From Desulfosporosinus cupriresistens (GTDB lineage Bacteria; Bacillota; Desulfitobacteriia; Desulfitobacteriales; Desulfitobacteriaceae), in contig NZ_MASS01000043.1 in NCBI RefSeq assembly GCF_001707885.1, positions 1 through 37,726 of the forward strand: DNA of 37,726 nt, given 5' to 3'. Every line of letters begins with the position of its first letter. Position 1 is the first letter of the stretch. Made by a program: the position numbers and the translations under genes. Below, one piece after another: positions 1 to 8,049 of the stretch. Below the pieces are notes generated by a model, which saw only the letters and a program-made list of their open reading frames with translations, was not told the DNA's origin and made no database searches.

Positions 1-615
1 AAAGATCCTTTTATCCCCGAAGGGGACCTCTAAATCAGCGGTTATCTTTCCTTCCCGCAGGTACCGTTCAATGGTTTCAGTTTGCACATCCACCATCCTC
101 ACGAACTCCAGCTGAGATATCATCCCTTTCACTTCATCCTGCCAGTTAAAGAGATCAATCAGTTATAATCCGCAGCATTCACCGGGAAGTCCAGAAACAC
201 AGACGGTTTTTCCCCTCTGGTGATTAAATCTCTGTCCAGCTCAAACCGCTTCTGGGAGGCAACAACGTACTCTCCCGCCCTATATTCCTTCATGTTAAAC
301 ATCCTGTGCAGAAAGTAAGACATGTTAAACAATCCTGCATTATCAATAAAATCGAAGACCATCAGGTAGTCCTTACCCGCGCACTTGCGCATCCCCCGGC
401 CCAGCTGCTGAACATAAAGTGTCCTGGAAAGCGTCGGCCTGGCCATAAACAAGACTTCTGTTTTAGGACTGTCCCAGCCCTCGTTTAAAAGGTCACAAGC
501 ACATAAGACTTGGATATCCCCATTTTCATAAAGATCTAAAATCCGCGACCTTTCTCCTGACTTCATAGAACCGGAAACAGCCTCACAATTAATTCCTTGT
601 TGCTTAAACACACAA
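1..615 (-). pseudogene. C-terminal remnant of a superfamily 2 DEAD/DEAH helicase
   Basis: Only the second RecA-like domain of a superfamily 2 helicase is present. Its motif VI is visible as QQLGRGMRK, preceded by a segment containing LLNEGWDSP (motif V region). The Walker A and DEAH motifs of the first domain are absent. The reading frame is also cut by a TGA at 159-161; beyond it the same frame continues with helicase-tail-like sequence (LISLFNWQDEVKG) to the window edge. At about 605-615 the helicase frame runs straight into the end of the neighbouring DUF429 frame, which looks like a deletion junction. I call it a pseudogene. Identity as an SF2 helicase fragment is fairly sure; the subfamily is not. 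Confidence 0.7.
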
Positions 616-1259
616 AAAAGCATCCAGCTTGTCCTCAAGGTTCTTATACACCTTCTTAGACATAGCCTGAACGCCCGGTGAATGATTGAAGAAATCTTCT
701 ATATTATGGACGGGGGGATTGCAATCACTCAACCTTTTTACAAGGTTAATGATCCGGACCATCTCCATTTTAGTTGTTTCAAATTTAACTTTATGTTTGA
801 TTTTATATTTAACAGGAAAAGCATCAGGAAAAAGGCCTAAAGTTATTCCCGTGGGAAAGGTTTCGATAATCACGTGTTTTTTATTGGTTAAGTCACCTGT
901 GAGGGAAAAAGCCGGCATCCGCTTTCGAATGGCTTTGACGACCTCTTCTCCACGAACTACTCCGAAGTGGTTGAGCATAAAGCTTTTACTGCAGGTGAAA
1001 ACGGACAGATTTTTACCATGAATTTTTTCTCTCATAATAGCTCCATCACAGTATCTGGCACCTGTTTCGTTATTCACGATTAGGGAGCATCAATCCCCAC
1101 GATGGCTCCATCCCGGGCATACTCTTCAACAATGGCCGCAATCATTTCGTCACTGAAAACCTTGGACTCACAATAGCCGATTTCTCCATTGTCAGCGATC
1201 ACACAAATTCCCGATTCATTGGCATAGGTCCATGCTAAGTCGATTCCGATATAATGCAT
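604..1259 (-). pseudogene. frameshifted, 3'-truncated DUF429 gene
   Basis: The first part starts at the ATG at 1259 after a G-rich ribosome site and reads MHYIGIDLAW, the RNase H-like opening typical of DUF429 proteins. It ends after GIDAP at a TAA (1082-1080). The rest of the family continues in another frame as LIVNNETGARYCD, so one base is missing in the run of three G (plus strand) at 1083-1085. The second half keeps family-like segments (FPTGITLGLFPDAFPVKYK, then EDKLDAFLC) and then stops where the helicase remnant begins. The gene is therefore both frameshifted and cut short. DUF429 proteins are predicted nucleases of unknown role. Confidence 0.7.
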
Positions 1260-1456
1260 TTATGTACCCCCAAAACCCTTGGCTTTAATTCAATCCTCAA
1301 GCGAGTCTGGCATTATGGACAACGTTTGACGCATACCTTTCTTTTTCGCCGAACTTCCCGCTTTTCCTTCCACCGATCACCAAATATTTCAAAAACTATG
1401 CCAAGGAACGTCCATTTGCGAGCAAGAATGACTGCTCGATAGATTAAATTTTAAAA

Positions 1457-1475
1457 GGGTACCCAATGGGTACCC
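1457..1475 (-). terminator. hairpin downstream of the XRE remnant
   Basis: Two copies of the self-complementary octamer GGGTACCC are separated by AAT. On the minus strand they are followed by TTTTAAAATTTAA. The hairpin lies 13 nt after the stop of the XRE fragment and is a plausible weak rho-independent terminator. Confidence 0.45.
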
Positions 1476-1488
1476 CAAAAGCCAAACA

Positions 1489-1674
1489 TCAATCCTTACT
1501 CAGCGATTCCAGCAACTTCTGAAGATAGTCGATTTGTTCCGGTGAAAGCTTTTTCGCGGTACTCAGTAGTCGTTGGATCTCCGGTCCCAAGATCTGTTCT
1601 TCTTCTGTAAAGAATTCCGCAAGGCTAATGCCTAGAGCGGCACATATGCTTTCGAGGGAACCAAGTGAGGGACT
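1489..1674 (-). pseudogene. C-terminal fragment of an XRE-family transcriptional regulator
   Basis: The frame reads SPSLGSLESICAALGISLAE followed by an acidic, leucine-rich tail ending LLESLSKD. This matches the end of a helix-turn-helix XRE (Cro/CI, SinR-like) domain plus the usual C-terminal extension. No start codon or complete helix-turn-helix is present, because an in-frame TGA (1677-1675) precedes it. The missing part seems to have been replaced by the adjacent glutamate-synthase fragment, whose last residues (VTRLSEGT) could themselves belong to the XRE domain in a shifted frame. Confidence 0.6.
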
Positions 1675-1678
1675 TCAA

Positions 1679-1939
1679 TCATGTACCTTCACTCAACCTA
1701 GTCACAGCCACTTCAAGATTTCTCTTGGCAAATCCCATCCGCGAAGCCAGAACCTGGATCGATTGCCGATAGGAATTTTCCAGTTCTTCAGGAAGTATGC
1801 CGCCTTCACCATTACTAATCACCGTTCCGACAGGGGAAGTCGCCTTAGCCAAGGCAGTCTTGGCCTCTTTGCTCAGGGCTCCATAGGACATACCGCCAAT
1901 CATTACGGGAGTTTCGATCACCAGCGGTTTTTTAGTAAG
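1679..1939 (-). pseudogene. internal fragment of FMN-domain glutamate synthase (GltB-like)
   Basis: The fragment contains ETPVMIGGMSYGALSKEAK and NGEGGILPEE, signatures of the FMN-binding glutamate synthase domain. An in-frame TAA lies just before it. Only about 80 codons of a domain that normally exceeds 350 residues remain; the iron-sulfur and glutamine-amidotransferase parts are absent. It merges at its 3' end with XRE-regulator sequence. It cannot be a working enzyme. Confidence 0.6.
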
Positions 1940-2036
1940 TTAGGCATTCTTCCTTTGCTGCTCAGTAATGGTTTCGGCTGTGAACTCTTTAAATGGTACT
2001 CAGAGATATTTCGAGAATACAGCCCTCTTATTTCGT

Positions 2037-2717
2037 TTATTCAAGAGCAAATGGCGTACTTTTGACCATAAAATATGATTCGTTAATTACTCCGTGCGGG
2101 GGAATATTGATAAAATCCTCTTCATCCCAAGGTCCATTAACTAACTTGTAAATATATGCTGAATTCCCTTGCGTGATTTGATGATCCAATTTCAGTAATT
2201 GTCCTATCTCTCTAGAGCGCTGCAGATATTTTTCTTCATTCGGAATACCTGTTCGGATAAATAATACGCGCTTATAACTACTATACATCAATGCAAAAAC
2301 TCGGGTAGTCTTTTTTTTACCATACTTTTCATAAGTGCGATTATACTCAGCAACAATAGACCCTTCGCTATTCGTCCAGCCGCATGACGTATACAATGTT
2401 CCTGTCTCTTCCAAGCGATGTTTCTCAAAACTCGCTTGAGAACCAAGCAGCAGTGGAATGCAGTCATGTACCCGCGGTATTCTCAACGTAAAGTCACCCG
2501 CTCGTAAATTCTTTGCCGCGCCGCCGCATAGACCAAATGCCAAAACAACTTGCGAATAGCCGGTTAAGCTATCCAGAATACTTTGCAATTCCAGACCTAA
2601 TTTTTCTGGATAATTATGCCGTCCTTGGGGAAGAAACTCGAATTCTATCTTTCGACCTGAAGCCACGGCAAGCAGTTCTTCTTTCATAACCTCGCAGGCA
2701 ATTATTTTTAGTGTCAT
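2037..2717 (-). CDS. DUF1638 domain protein
   Basis: This 226-residue protein has the DUF1638 pattern: a short beta-rich start (MTLKIIACEVMKEEL), a central LAFGLCGGAAKNL motif, then HDCIPLLLGS and a tyrosine-rich segment with TLYTSCGW. It is predicted to be cytosolic, with no signal peptide or membrane segment. The family is often found beside corrinoid protein and methyltransferase genes in methylamine- or methanol-using anaerobes; its reaction is unknown. That association is prior knowledge. In this window the pyl operon is about 30 kb away. A clear ribosome site (AAGGAG, 7 nt upstream) supports the ATG at 2717. It is transcribed away from the AbrB gene, with a triplicated 9-bp repeat in its upstream region. 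Confidence 0.8.
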   Translation of the reverse strand: MTLKIIACEVMKEELLAVASGRKIEFEFLPQGRHNYPEKLGLELQSILDSLTGYSQVVLAFGLCGGAAKNLRAGDFTLRIPRVHDCIPLLLGSQASFEKHRLEETGTLYTSCGWTNSEGSIVAEYNRTYEKYGKKKTTRVFALMYSSYKRVLFIRTGIPNEEKYLQRSREIGQLLKLDHQITQGNSAYIYKLVNGPWDEEDFINIPPHGVINESYFMVKSTPFALE

Positions 2718-2793
2718 AACATTGTCTCCTTATCACTTTCATTGGAATACCTGAACCAGCTCTATGTTCATTGATCTTTCGCTTGTATATTCG

Positions 2794-2820
2794 TTATGTG
2801 TATTATGTGTATTATGTGTA
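2794..2820. repeat. three tandem copies of a 9-bp unit upstream of the DUF1638 gene
   Basis: TTATGTGTA occurs three times without a gap (2794-2802, 2803-2811, 2812-2820), 77 bp before the DUF1638 start. On the gene's strand the unit is TACACATAA. It may be a regulator-binding array in the promoter or simply a short unstable repeat. Confidence 0.8.
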
Positions 2821-2985
2821 TATGCACGTATTTTGTTAATTTTTACTATACATTTGGAAATCGGCCATGTCAATAGCAAACTCTAGTATATCCCCTACAA
2901 ACGTTAATGTAATCATAAAGGTCAAATTAAGCGCCCTAAAAGCGTTCTTTATATTAGCCGATTTAAGAACAACAAAAATAAATAA

Positions 2986-3020
2986 TTGTAAGTATGATAA
3001 GTATGATGTATCATACTTAT
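2986..3020 (+). promoter_or_regulatory. AbrB-gene promoter overlaid by a perfect palindromic operator
   Basis: A candidate sigma-A promoter is TTGTAA (2986-2991), a 17-nt spacer and TATCAT (3009-3014). Lying over the spacer and -10 is a perfect inverted repeat, ATAAGTATGAT-GT-ATCATACTTAT (2997-3020). A further direct copy of the half-site sits at 2989-2998. The position suggests repression, probably autoregulation by the protein encoded just downstream. Confidence 0.65.
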
Positions 3021-3033
3021 AGGGGTGGTAAGA

Positions 3034-3300
3034 ATGATGCATCATGGGAAATTCTATGGTTCGACGGTTATGGGAGAACGTGGACAAGTCGTTATTCCGG
3101 CAGAGGCTCGCGAAGAAATTGGTATCAAACCAGGTGAGAAACTAATTGTTCTAGGAAATAAGAAACGCGGGGTCGTAATCTTATTTAAATCTGATGTCAT
3201 GACTCGCTTCGCAGATATGATGTTTCGAAAGGCTAAATTTTTCGAGGAGATGTTTAGCTCTTCCTTAGATGACGTAGAAAACGATAAACCAAACAACTAG
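3034..3300 (+). CDS. AbrB/SpoVT/MazE-type transcriptional regulator
   Basis: An AbrB-fold (swapped-hairpin) DNA-binding domain covers roughly the first 50 residues: STVMGERGQVVIPAEAREEI followed by GIKPGEKLIVLG. The tail (about residues 55-88) is charged and probably helical. I start at the ATG at 3034, preceded by AGGGGTGG at suitable spacing; an in-frame GTG at 3025 is less well placed. The gene ends in TAG and is followed 11 nt later by the UbiB kinase gene, so the two form an operon. The palindrome over its promoter suggests that it represses its own operon. A MazE-type antitoxin is possible in principle, but no MazF-like toxin follows. Confidence 0.8.
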   Translation: MMHHGKFYGSTVMGERGQVVIPAEAREEIGIKPGEKLIVLGNKKRGVVILFKSDVMTRFADMMFRKAKFFEEMFSSSLDDVENDKPNN

Positions 3301-3311
3301 GGAGGTTACTC

Positions 3312-5024
3312 ATGCCAATCATCACAAAGTTTTTCAAGGACAAACGCTTTCGAACGATCATTTTTATGTTTCTGCAATTTGTCGTGCAGCTTTGGTGGAT
3401 CAGTCAGAAAAAACGCTTCCTCACCAATGAAAACTATCAAAAGCAGATCAAAGGGATTTATCGGAAACAAGCCCGCGCATTTGCAGAGACGGCTACCGAA
3501 CTGGGCGGACTTCTCATCAAGTTGGGACAATTTTTTAGTTCTAGGGTCGATGTTTTACCTGAGGAATACACAAGTGAACTTGCTAAGTTGCAGGATGCTG
3601 TCAAACCGGTCGGAACAAAGGAAATCATCCAACGAATTGAAGCAGAATATTGTTGTCCTATTGCTGAGGTTTATACCAACTTTTCTCAAGAAGCCGTCGC
3701 TTCTGCCTCGTTAGGACAGGTTCATACCGCTGAGATAAAAGGTCATACTAAAGTAGCTGTTAAAATATTGCGACCCGGCATTGAGGAGATTATCCAAACA
3801 GACTTGAAGGCTCTACGCTTTATGGTGACCTTCGCTAAGCGCTATCCCAAGCTTAATGCGACCGTCGATCTGGAACAAATTTATGATGAGTTTGTGGAAA
3901 CGACACTTGATGAACTTGATTACATCAAAGAGGGACAACATGCCGATACGTTCCGAGCGAATTTCTCTGGAGACTCTCGAATCGGCGTTCCTGAAGTGTA
4001 TTGGGAATATACGACTAAGCATGTGCTGACGATGGAATGTGTCACAGGCTATAAAGTGAACGATTACCATTCTCTGGCAAGGATCGGGTTAGATCGAGCA
4101 CAACTTGCGGATACGTTGATTTCCGCTTATGTGCAGCAATTACTGAGTGATGCCTTTTTCCATGCTGACCCTCATCCAGGTAATTTAATCGTTAAAGACG
4201 ATGGAACACTCGTCTTCATCGACTTCGGAATGGTGGGTCGGATTGAGAAAGGTATGCGGGAAAACTTGATGGCTTTCGTCATGGCATTATTCAAGAAGGA
4301 TACGGATCAAATGGTGATTGTCTTTGAAAAACTCGGGTTCCTTCGCCCCCATGCAGATAAACAAACCTTAGCTAAAGGGCTCAAACTCGTCTTGGGGAAT
4401 GTCTTTGATGATCCAAGTTTGAGTAAAGTCAATTCGGAAGAATTTCTTCTAGAACTAAGAGAATTTATGTATTCCATGCCCTTTCAAATTCCGGCTCGAA
4501 CCTTGTTTTTAGGCAAATCTCTCTTAACGATCATGGGGATTTGTGGTGGACTAAACCCTCAGCTCGATCTTATCAAAACGCTTCGCCCCTATGCGGAGGA
4601 GTTATTATTGGGGGACGAATCGGAAACGGGTACTCAAGGTTTTATTTTAAGCCAAGCGAAGAAGACACTCACAGAAGTTATTAGTCTGCCTGAAAAGTTA
4701 AACCGACTGGTTACTGGGTTAGAAGATGGTGAGATTAGACTTCATCCGTCCAGGAGTTTTGAGCAAAATCTCTTGCAAAACCAGAAGGACCTGGCAAGCC
4801 GTATAACAAGTGCGATTTTTAGCTGCGGATTCTTAATCTCAGGCGTGATTTTGCTAGAGGGTCCCTATTCGAGGGTTGGCTTGTTGTTAATTCTCATTTC
4901 AGCCCTAACTTTGGCCACATTTTTGAAACGCAGCTCCAACTCGGCGGGACAAAAGAGAATGGGCCGAAGAAGCAGGGCTATGAGACAATCTTCAGGATTT
5001 CATAAACCGCGTTTTCATCCCTAA
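3312..5024 (+). CDS. ABC1/UbiB/AarF family atypical kinase
   Basis: This 570-residue protein has the hallmarks of the UbiB/ADCK atypical kinases. The KxGQ signature is at about K70 (KLGQFFSSR). An alanine-rich nucleotide loop (ASASLGQVH, about 130-138) precedes VAVKILRPG with K151. The catalytic and metal motifs are ADPHPGNL and VFIDFGMVGRI. Two C-terminal hydrophobic segments (about residues 495-540) suggest membrane anchoring. In proteobacteria and mitochondria the family supports ubiquinone biosynthesis by an ATPase-like action; in Firmicutes the substrate is unknown and may be menaquinone or another lipid. The start has a strong GGAGG 7 nt upstream. It is second in the AbrB operon, and the His-rich gene follows after 97 nt. 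Confidence 0.85.
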   Translation: MPIITKFFKDKRFRTIIFMFLQFVVQLWWISQKKRFLTNENYQKQIKGIYRKQARAFAETATELGGLLIKLGQFFSSRVDVLPEEYTSELAKLQDAVKPVGTKEIIQRIEAEYCCPIAEVYTNFSQEAVASASLGQVHTAEIKGHTKVAVKILRPGIEEIIQTDLKALRFMVTFAKRYPKLNATVDLEQIYDEFVETTLDELDYIKEGQHADTFRANFSGDSRIGVPEVYWEYTTKHVLTMECVTGYKVNDYHSLARIGLDRAQLADTLISAYVQQLLSDAFFHADPHPGNLIVKDDGTLVFIDFGMVGRIEKGMRENLMAFVMALFKKDTDQMVIVFEKLGFLRPHADKQTLAKGLKLVLGNVFDDPSLSKVNSEEFLLELREFMYSMPFQIPARTLFLGKSLLTIMGICGGLNPQLDLIKTLRPYAEELLLGDESETGTQGFILSQAKKTLTEVISLPEKLNRLVTGLEDGEIRLHPSRSFEQNLLQNQKDLASRITSAIFSCGFLISGVILLEGPYSRVGLLLILISALTLATFLKRSSNSAGQKRMGRRSRAMRQSSGFHKPRFHP

Positions 5025-5121
5025 AAAACCCTTTGGAGATTTATTCCTGTGGTCCTGGAGCGGACTTATAATCGTTGAGGTTCATTTAAATTAAAATAGC
5101 ATCAGAAAAGGAGAGGTCTCG

Positions 5122-5493
5122 ATGAGTTTTGAAAATTATAAGTTCACCTACGAGGAAAATGAAGAAGGTTTCACTGTGACCCTTAAGGGGGACAAAGAAA
5201 AGCTGCGCGCAAAGCTGGAAGCGTTTGAAGCCTTACTGAATTTCAAAGAGAAGGCTAAGCAAGCAGGTTGCGAACATCATGGCGGCTGTTCCCCTATTCA
5301 TGAGTTCTTTAAAGCCATGCACAATCACCATGCCCATCATGGTGAGGGACATGGGCACTGTGGGCATCATGAGCATCATGGGCATCACGGGCATCACGGA
5401 GAGCACGCCTTCAAACATGGACATTGTGACAAGTCTTCTATGGATAAGGCTTCCGTGAATCAAAACGATGAAACCAAAAAGACTGAAGAATAA
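5122..5493 (+). CDS. small histidine-rich, probably metal-binding protein
   Basis: The 123-residue product has two parts. Residues 1-50 are an ordinary charged domain (MSFENYKFTYEENEEGFTVT...). Residues from about 50 to 110 are dominated by His with Gly and a few Cys, for example HHEHHGHHGHHGEHA. Such tracts bind Ni, Zn, Co or Cu in storage proteins and metallochaperones; the metal here is not shown. It has a good ribosome site (AAAGGAGAGG) and its own 97-bp gap from the UbiB gene, and is followed by a strong hairpin. UreE encoded in this window lacks the His-rich tail found in some species, so this protein could serve as nickel reserve for the neighbouring urease; that is inference only. Confidence 0.75.
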   Translation: MSFENYKFTYEENEEGFTVTLKGDKEKLRAKLEAFEALLNFKEKAKQAGCEHHGGCSPIHEFFKAMHNHHAHHGEGHGHCGHHEHHGHHGHHGEHAFKHGHCDKSSMDKASVNQNDETKKTEE

Positions 5494-5598
5494 TTTAAAA
5501 AGAGGCTGTCAATATTAGATTACAATCGTTGCATTCGACCCAAATTGTAAGGCTCCAGCTTCTAGAAATGTGAGTGCGTATACATTAGACTTTTATTC

Positions 5599-5644
5599 AA
5601 ACGAAACAAGGCTGAAAGCGATCGCTTTCGGCCTTGTTTCGTTT
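5599..5644. terminator. long near-perfect hairpin, probable bidirectional terminator
   Basis: Arms of 22 bases beginning AAACGAAACAAGG pair with one G-U exception; the centre is GCGATCGC, so a few central bases must form the loop. It lies about 105 nt after the His-rich gene and faces the minus-strand remnant, so it may stop transcription from both sides. T-rich sequence is modest on either side. Confidence 0.6.
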
Positions 5645-5754
5645 AGATAAAGCTTTGAGATGCAGCCTTACCTTTCTTTTCAGAGGGCAGAGAATGGCAT
5701 TATACTCATTTTCAAGCACCTTTAAATAATCCTGTAAATTAGACGAGATTTGAG

Positions 5755-5970
5755 CTAAAACTGCTCACAACTAAGTTTTGAGAAGCCAAATTCGTTGGCA
5801 GCTGTAAAGTATTCCAACCGATCGACCAGTTTTATTTCATCTTTAGCAGGTAAATTGATTCCCCCCTGCTCCGGACTGATCCGCAGGTAATCACCTCCAA
5901 CTACCCGATCTACAGGAGGCAAGGTTATAGGAGGGTCCCAGCTTCTAAAAATAAAAAGTCCTACAATCAA
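5755..5970 (-). pseudogene. unrecognised gene remnant downstream of the cobalamin riboswitch
   Basis: An open frame of up to 71 codons contains PPVDRVVGGDYLRISPEQGG and ends GFSKLSCEQF. Its only upstream start (TTG at 5970) lies inside the riboswitch terminator, so it is unlikely to be translated as it stands. I do not recognise the family. Its place just after the riboswitch suggests it is the 3' end of the gene once controlled by cobalamin, with the 5' part deleted. Confidence 0.35.
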
Positions 5971-5995
5971 ATTAGAAAATTTGACCGTAGGACTT
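5947..5995 (-). terminator. intrinsic terminator of the cobalamin riboswitch
   Basis: On the minus strand AAAGTCCTAC pairs with GTAGGACTTT and TCAAATT with AATTTGA, around a four-base loop; an A-rich run at 5947-5957 on the plus strand gives the U tract. It sits about 20-30 nt after the riboswitch core and is its likely expression platform. Confidence 0.8.
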
Positions 5996-6014
5996 TACCT
6001 TCATCCCCGGAGAC

Positions 6015-6200
6015 AATAAATAGTAAGGCAGGTCTCCTGGCTAACGGGTCATTGCTAATTCCCAAGGCCTTCCCAGCTTATGCCAGTGACCATTCGATAG
6101 CTCGCCGATTACAGTGGTGGGTCCGCTCCGTTTAATAGCCTAAATGAGCTATTTTCGAATTCCCTATTCTCCCCTCTTAACGGGGCACCTTGATTTATAT
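6015..6200 (-). promoter_or_regulatory. cobalamin (B12) riboswitch
   Basis: The minus strand carries the B12 box AGCCAGGAGACCTGCC (6042-6027). Upstream on the same strand are further parts of the conserved core: AAGGTGCCCC near 6190 at the 5' side, GGGAA segments, and ACCCACCACTGTAATCGGC. The order and spacing match the AdoCbl riboswitch class, which shuts off B12 transport or biosynthesis genes when cobalamin is plentiful. A rho-independent terminator follows directly. No intact gene lies downstream on this strand before the convergent His-rich gene, so it appears orphaned. Confidence 0.9.
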
Positions 6201-6422
6201 AGTTGAATTGAGCCTATAATAATCTGAATAGATTGTCAAGTCCGATTATGCTTCCACAAGTGATCATTGTTTCTAGACTTCGTTAAGCCCAAAGCATCCC
6301 TCACAAACATAGCCAAGCCATATTTTGCACCTCATAATCGAACTTCTATTTCTAACCAAGGTTATGTAACAGACTTAGCAGTGGTGATCATAAATCCTAC
6401 TCTATTAATTACTCAATAATTC

Positions 6423-7301
6423 CTAATATTTCCTCCATGGCCACTCAGGCTCATTATATAAGCGTGAACGTAAGATTGTCCATATCTCTTTAAAGCTCTC
6501 TTGAATATTTTCTGCACTATTGCCCAGGGCCCGGAAACAATAAGCATGCTTACAAATTGCAGATCCGGCTATCAATACATTAAAGCGTTTAGCTAAATGT
6601 TCCATAAAACTATTTTCAATGTCATTGTCGCGCTGCAGCAATTCAAGGATCACCTTTTGCAGATTTGGATCAATGGCCCAAAATGTTCCCATGTGCGAAT
6701 AGCCATGCATTAGTCCCAACGGGCTACACCATGTGTTCAAAAAAGGAAGTGCCTTTGGCGGCTCCAGCAAAAACCTGTCACTAAAAATTAATTCTCGGTC
6801 TAGGAAAATATTGGTCTGCTGATCGAGTAAATTGTATTTAAAGAGCTCTTGGCGGGCGACTCGACCAGGTGCAATAATTTCCCAAAAAAACGCCGAGGCT
6901 TTGCTGGATATTTGAAGATTCGTACGACTATATAAACATGCTTCGGCAAAGGGTATAATCACTTCTGGCATGTACTCCAGTCTTGCTCCATCCTCAACAA
7001 TCAAGGTCGTGAATTGCCTCGAGAGAATTCCCTGCGGTGAGCGAAAAACCTTTGTCGCCCCTTGACCGAAAACAACCGCCTGAGCATCAGGTTTGACACG
7101 CACTAAAATACTATGCTGGTCTCCTTGCAGAAGACCAGCAGCTGGATTCATGATATAGAAAAAAACCTCTTCCTTGTCCGTAAAATAGAGAGGGCTTGAC
7201 GCCCGCAGCGGCATTCTCTGGCGAAGAGAACTGATGATACTCCTGCCATTATCTTGCTGGACTTCAACTCGAAGAATACCACGTTTTAACTGTGCATTCA
7301 T
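6423..7301 (-). CDS. ureD: urease accessory protein UreD (UreH)
   Basis: UreD forms the scaffold complex with UreF and UreG that delivers nickel to apo-urease. The 292-residue product shows family segments: LRASSPLYFTDKEEVFFYIM, NPAAGLLQGDQ, GQGATKVFRSPQG and EVIIPFAEACLY. I start at the ATG at 7301, preceded by GGAGG and overlapping the ureG stop as ATGA; the longer frame to 7337 lies inside ureG. Last gene of the urease operon, ending in TAG. It is placed after ureG here, while many other bacteria have it before ureA. Confidence 0.93.
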   Translation of the reverse strand: MNAQLKRGILRVEVQQDNGRSIISSLRQRMPLRASSPLYFTDKEEVFFYIMNPAAGLLQGDQHSILVRVKPDAQAVVFGQGATKVFRSPQGILSRQFTTLIVEDGARLEYMPEVIIPFAEACLYSRTNLQISSKASAFFWEIIAPGRVARQELFKYNLLDQQTNIFLDRELIFSDRFLLEPPKALPFLNTWCSPLGLMHGYSHMGTFWAIDPNLQKVILELLQRDNDIENSFMEHLAKRFNVLIAGSAICKHAYCFRALGNSAENIQESFKEIWTILRSRLYNEPEWPWRKY

Positions 7302-7909
7302 CTGATATCCTCCATGATAACGTTTTTCCGAATCCACATTATGACGTTATCTAAACCTTCTTCATTTTTAAGATTAGTGAACAAAAAGGGTCGTTCACCA
7401 CGCATTCGCCGGGAATCTTGAGCCATTACTTCCAAGCTTGCTCCAACATACGGAGCCAGATCTATTTTATTGATTAGCAAAAGATCTGAACGAGTAATTC
7501 CAGGTCCCCCTTTGCGAGGAATTTTTTCCCCTTGGGCTACGTCAATAATATAAATCGAAACATCAACTAATTCAGGACTAAAGGTTGCAGCTAAATTATC
7601 GCCTCCACTTTCCACAAAAATAATTTGCAGATCCGGGATTCTTTCCTTTAGAGTGTCAATCGCTTCCAGGTTCATAGAGGCATCTTCTCTTATGGCTGTG
7701 TGAGGGCACCCTCCCGTTTCAACTCCCATGATCCGATCCTTGGGCAAAACACCATGACTACACAGGAATTCAGCATCCTCCTTTGTGAAAATATCATTAG
7801 TTATAACAGCCAGACTATACTCTGCTACCAAATAGCGAGTTAATTTTTCCACAAGGGCAGTTTTTCCTGACCCAACAGGACCCCCAACCCCAATACGAAT
7901 CGGCCACAC
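7298..7909 (-). CDS. ureG: urease accessory GTPase UreG
   Basis: UreG is the SIMIBI-class GTPase that powers nickel insertion into urease. The P-loop GVGGPVGSGKT is at residues 7-17. The nickel-binding Cys-Pro-His of the family is seen in ETGGCPHTAIRED, and the guanine-specificity motif in LLINKIDLA. I choose the GTG at 7909, which has AAGGAGG at ideal spacing; the GTG at 7927 precedes that site. The 203-residue length is typical. It overlaps ureD by four bases, indicating translational coupling. The upstream gap to ureF is filled with degenerate 7-bp repeats. Confidence 0.95.
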   Translation of the reverse strand: MWPIRIGVGGPVGSGKTALVEKLTRYLVAEYSLAVITNDIFTKEDAEFLCSHGVLPKDRIMGVETGGCPHTAIREDASMNLEAIDTLKERIPDLQIIFVESGGDNLAATFSPELVDVSIYIIDVAQGEKIPRKGGPGITRSDLLLINKIDLAPYVGASLEVMAQDSRRMRGERPFLFTNLKNEEGLDNVIMWIRKNVIMEDIR

Positions 7910-7929
7910 TAAAAACACCTCCTTCACTT

Positions 7930-8048
7930 TTCGAGGTTCGAGGTTCGAGGCACCGAGGTTCTAATGCCTGCGTTTCTTTAAATAGCTGCGCTTTTCCACG
8001 TCCTTGAAAGCGTTATGACATCGAACTCCAAACTTCAAACATTGAACT
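7930..8048 (-). repeat. degenerate heptanucleotide repeats between ureG and ureF
   Basis: Just after ureF the minus strand reads GAGTTCA, ATGTTTG, AAGTTTG, GAGTTCG in a 7-bp register (8049-8018). Nearer ureG the complementary type appears, AACCTCG repeated three times (7950-7930) with one interrupted copy. The two tracts are in opposite orientation and flank about 65 bp of unrelated sequence. Confidence 0.7.
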
Positions 8049-8049
8049 C

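Noticed and set aside
159..161. In-frame TGA in the helicase fragment as a recoded codon
   Set aside because: The fragment lacks its N-terminal domain and lies among other broken genes. The codon is TGA, which pyrrolysine does not use, and there is no sign of a selenocysteine element. Simple decay is more likely.
5233..5463. Antisense open frame rich in Met across the His-rich gene
   Set aside because: It is the mirror of CAT/CAC His codons and has no ribosome site.
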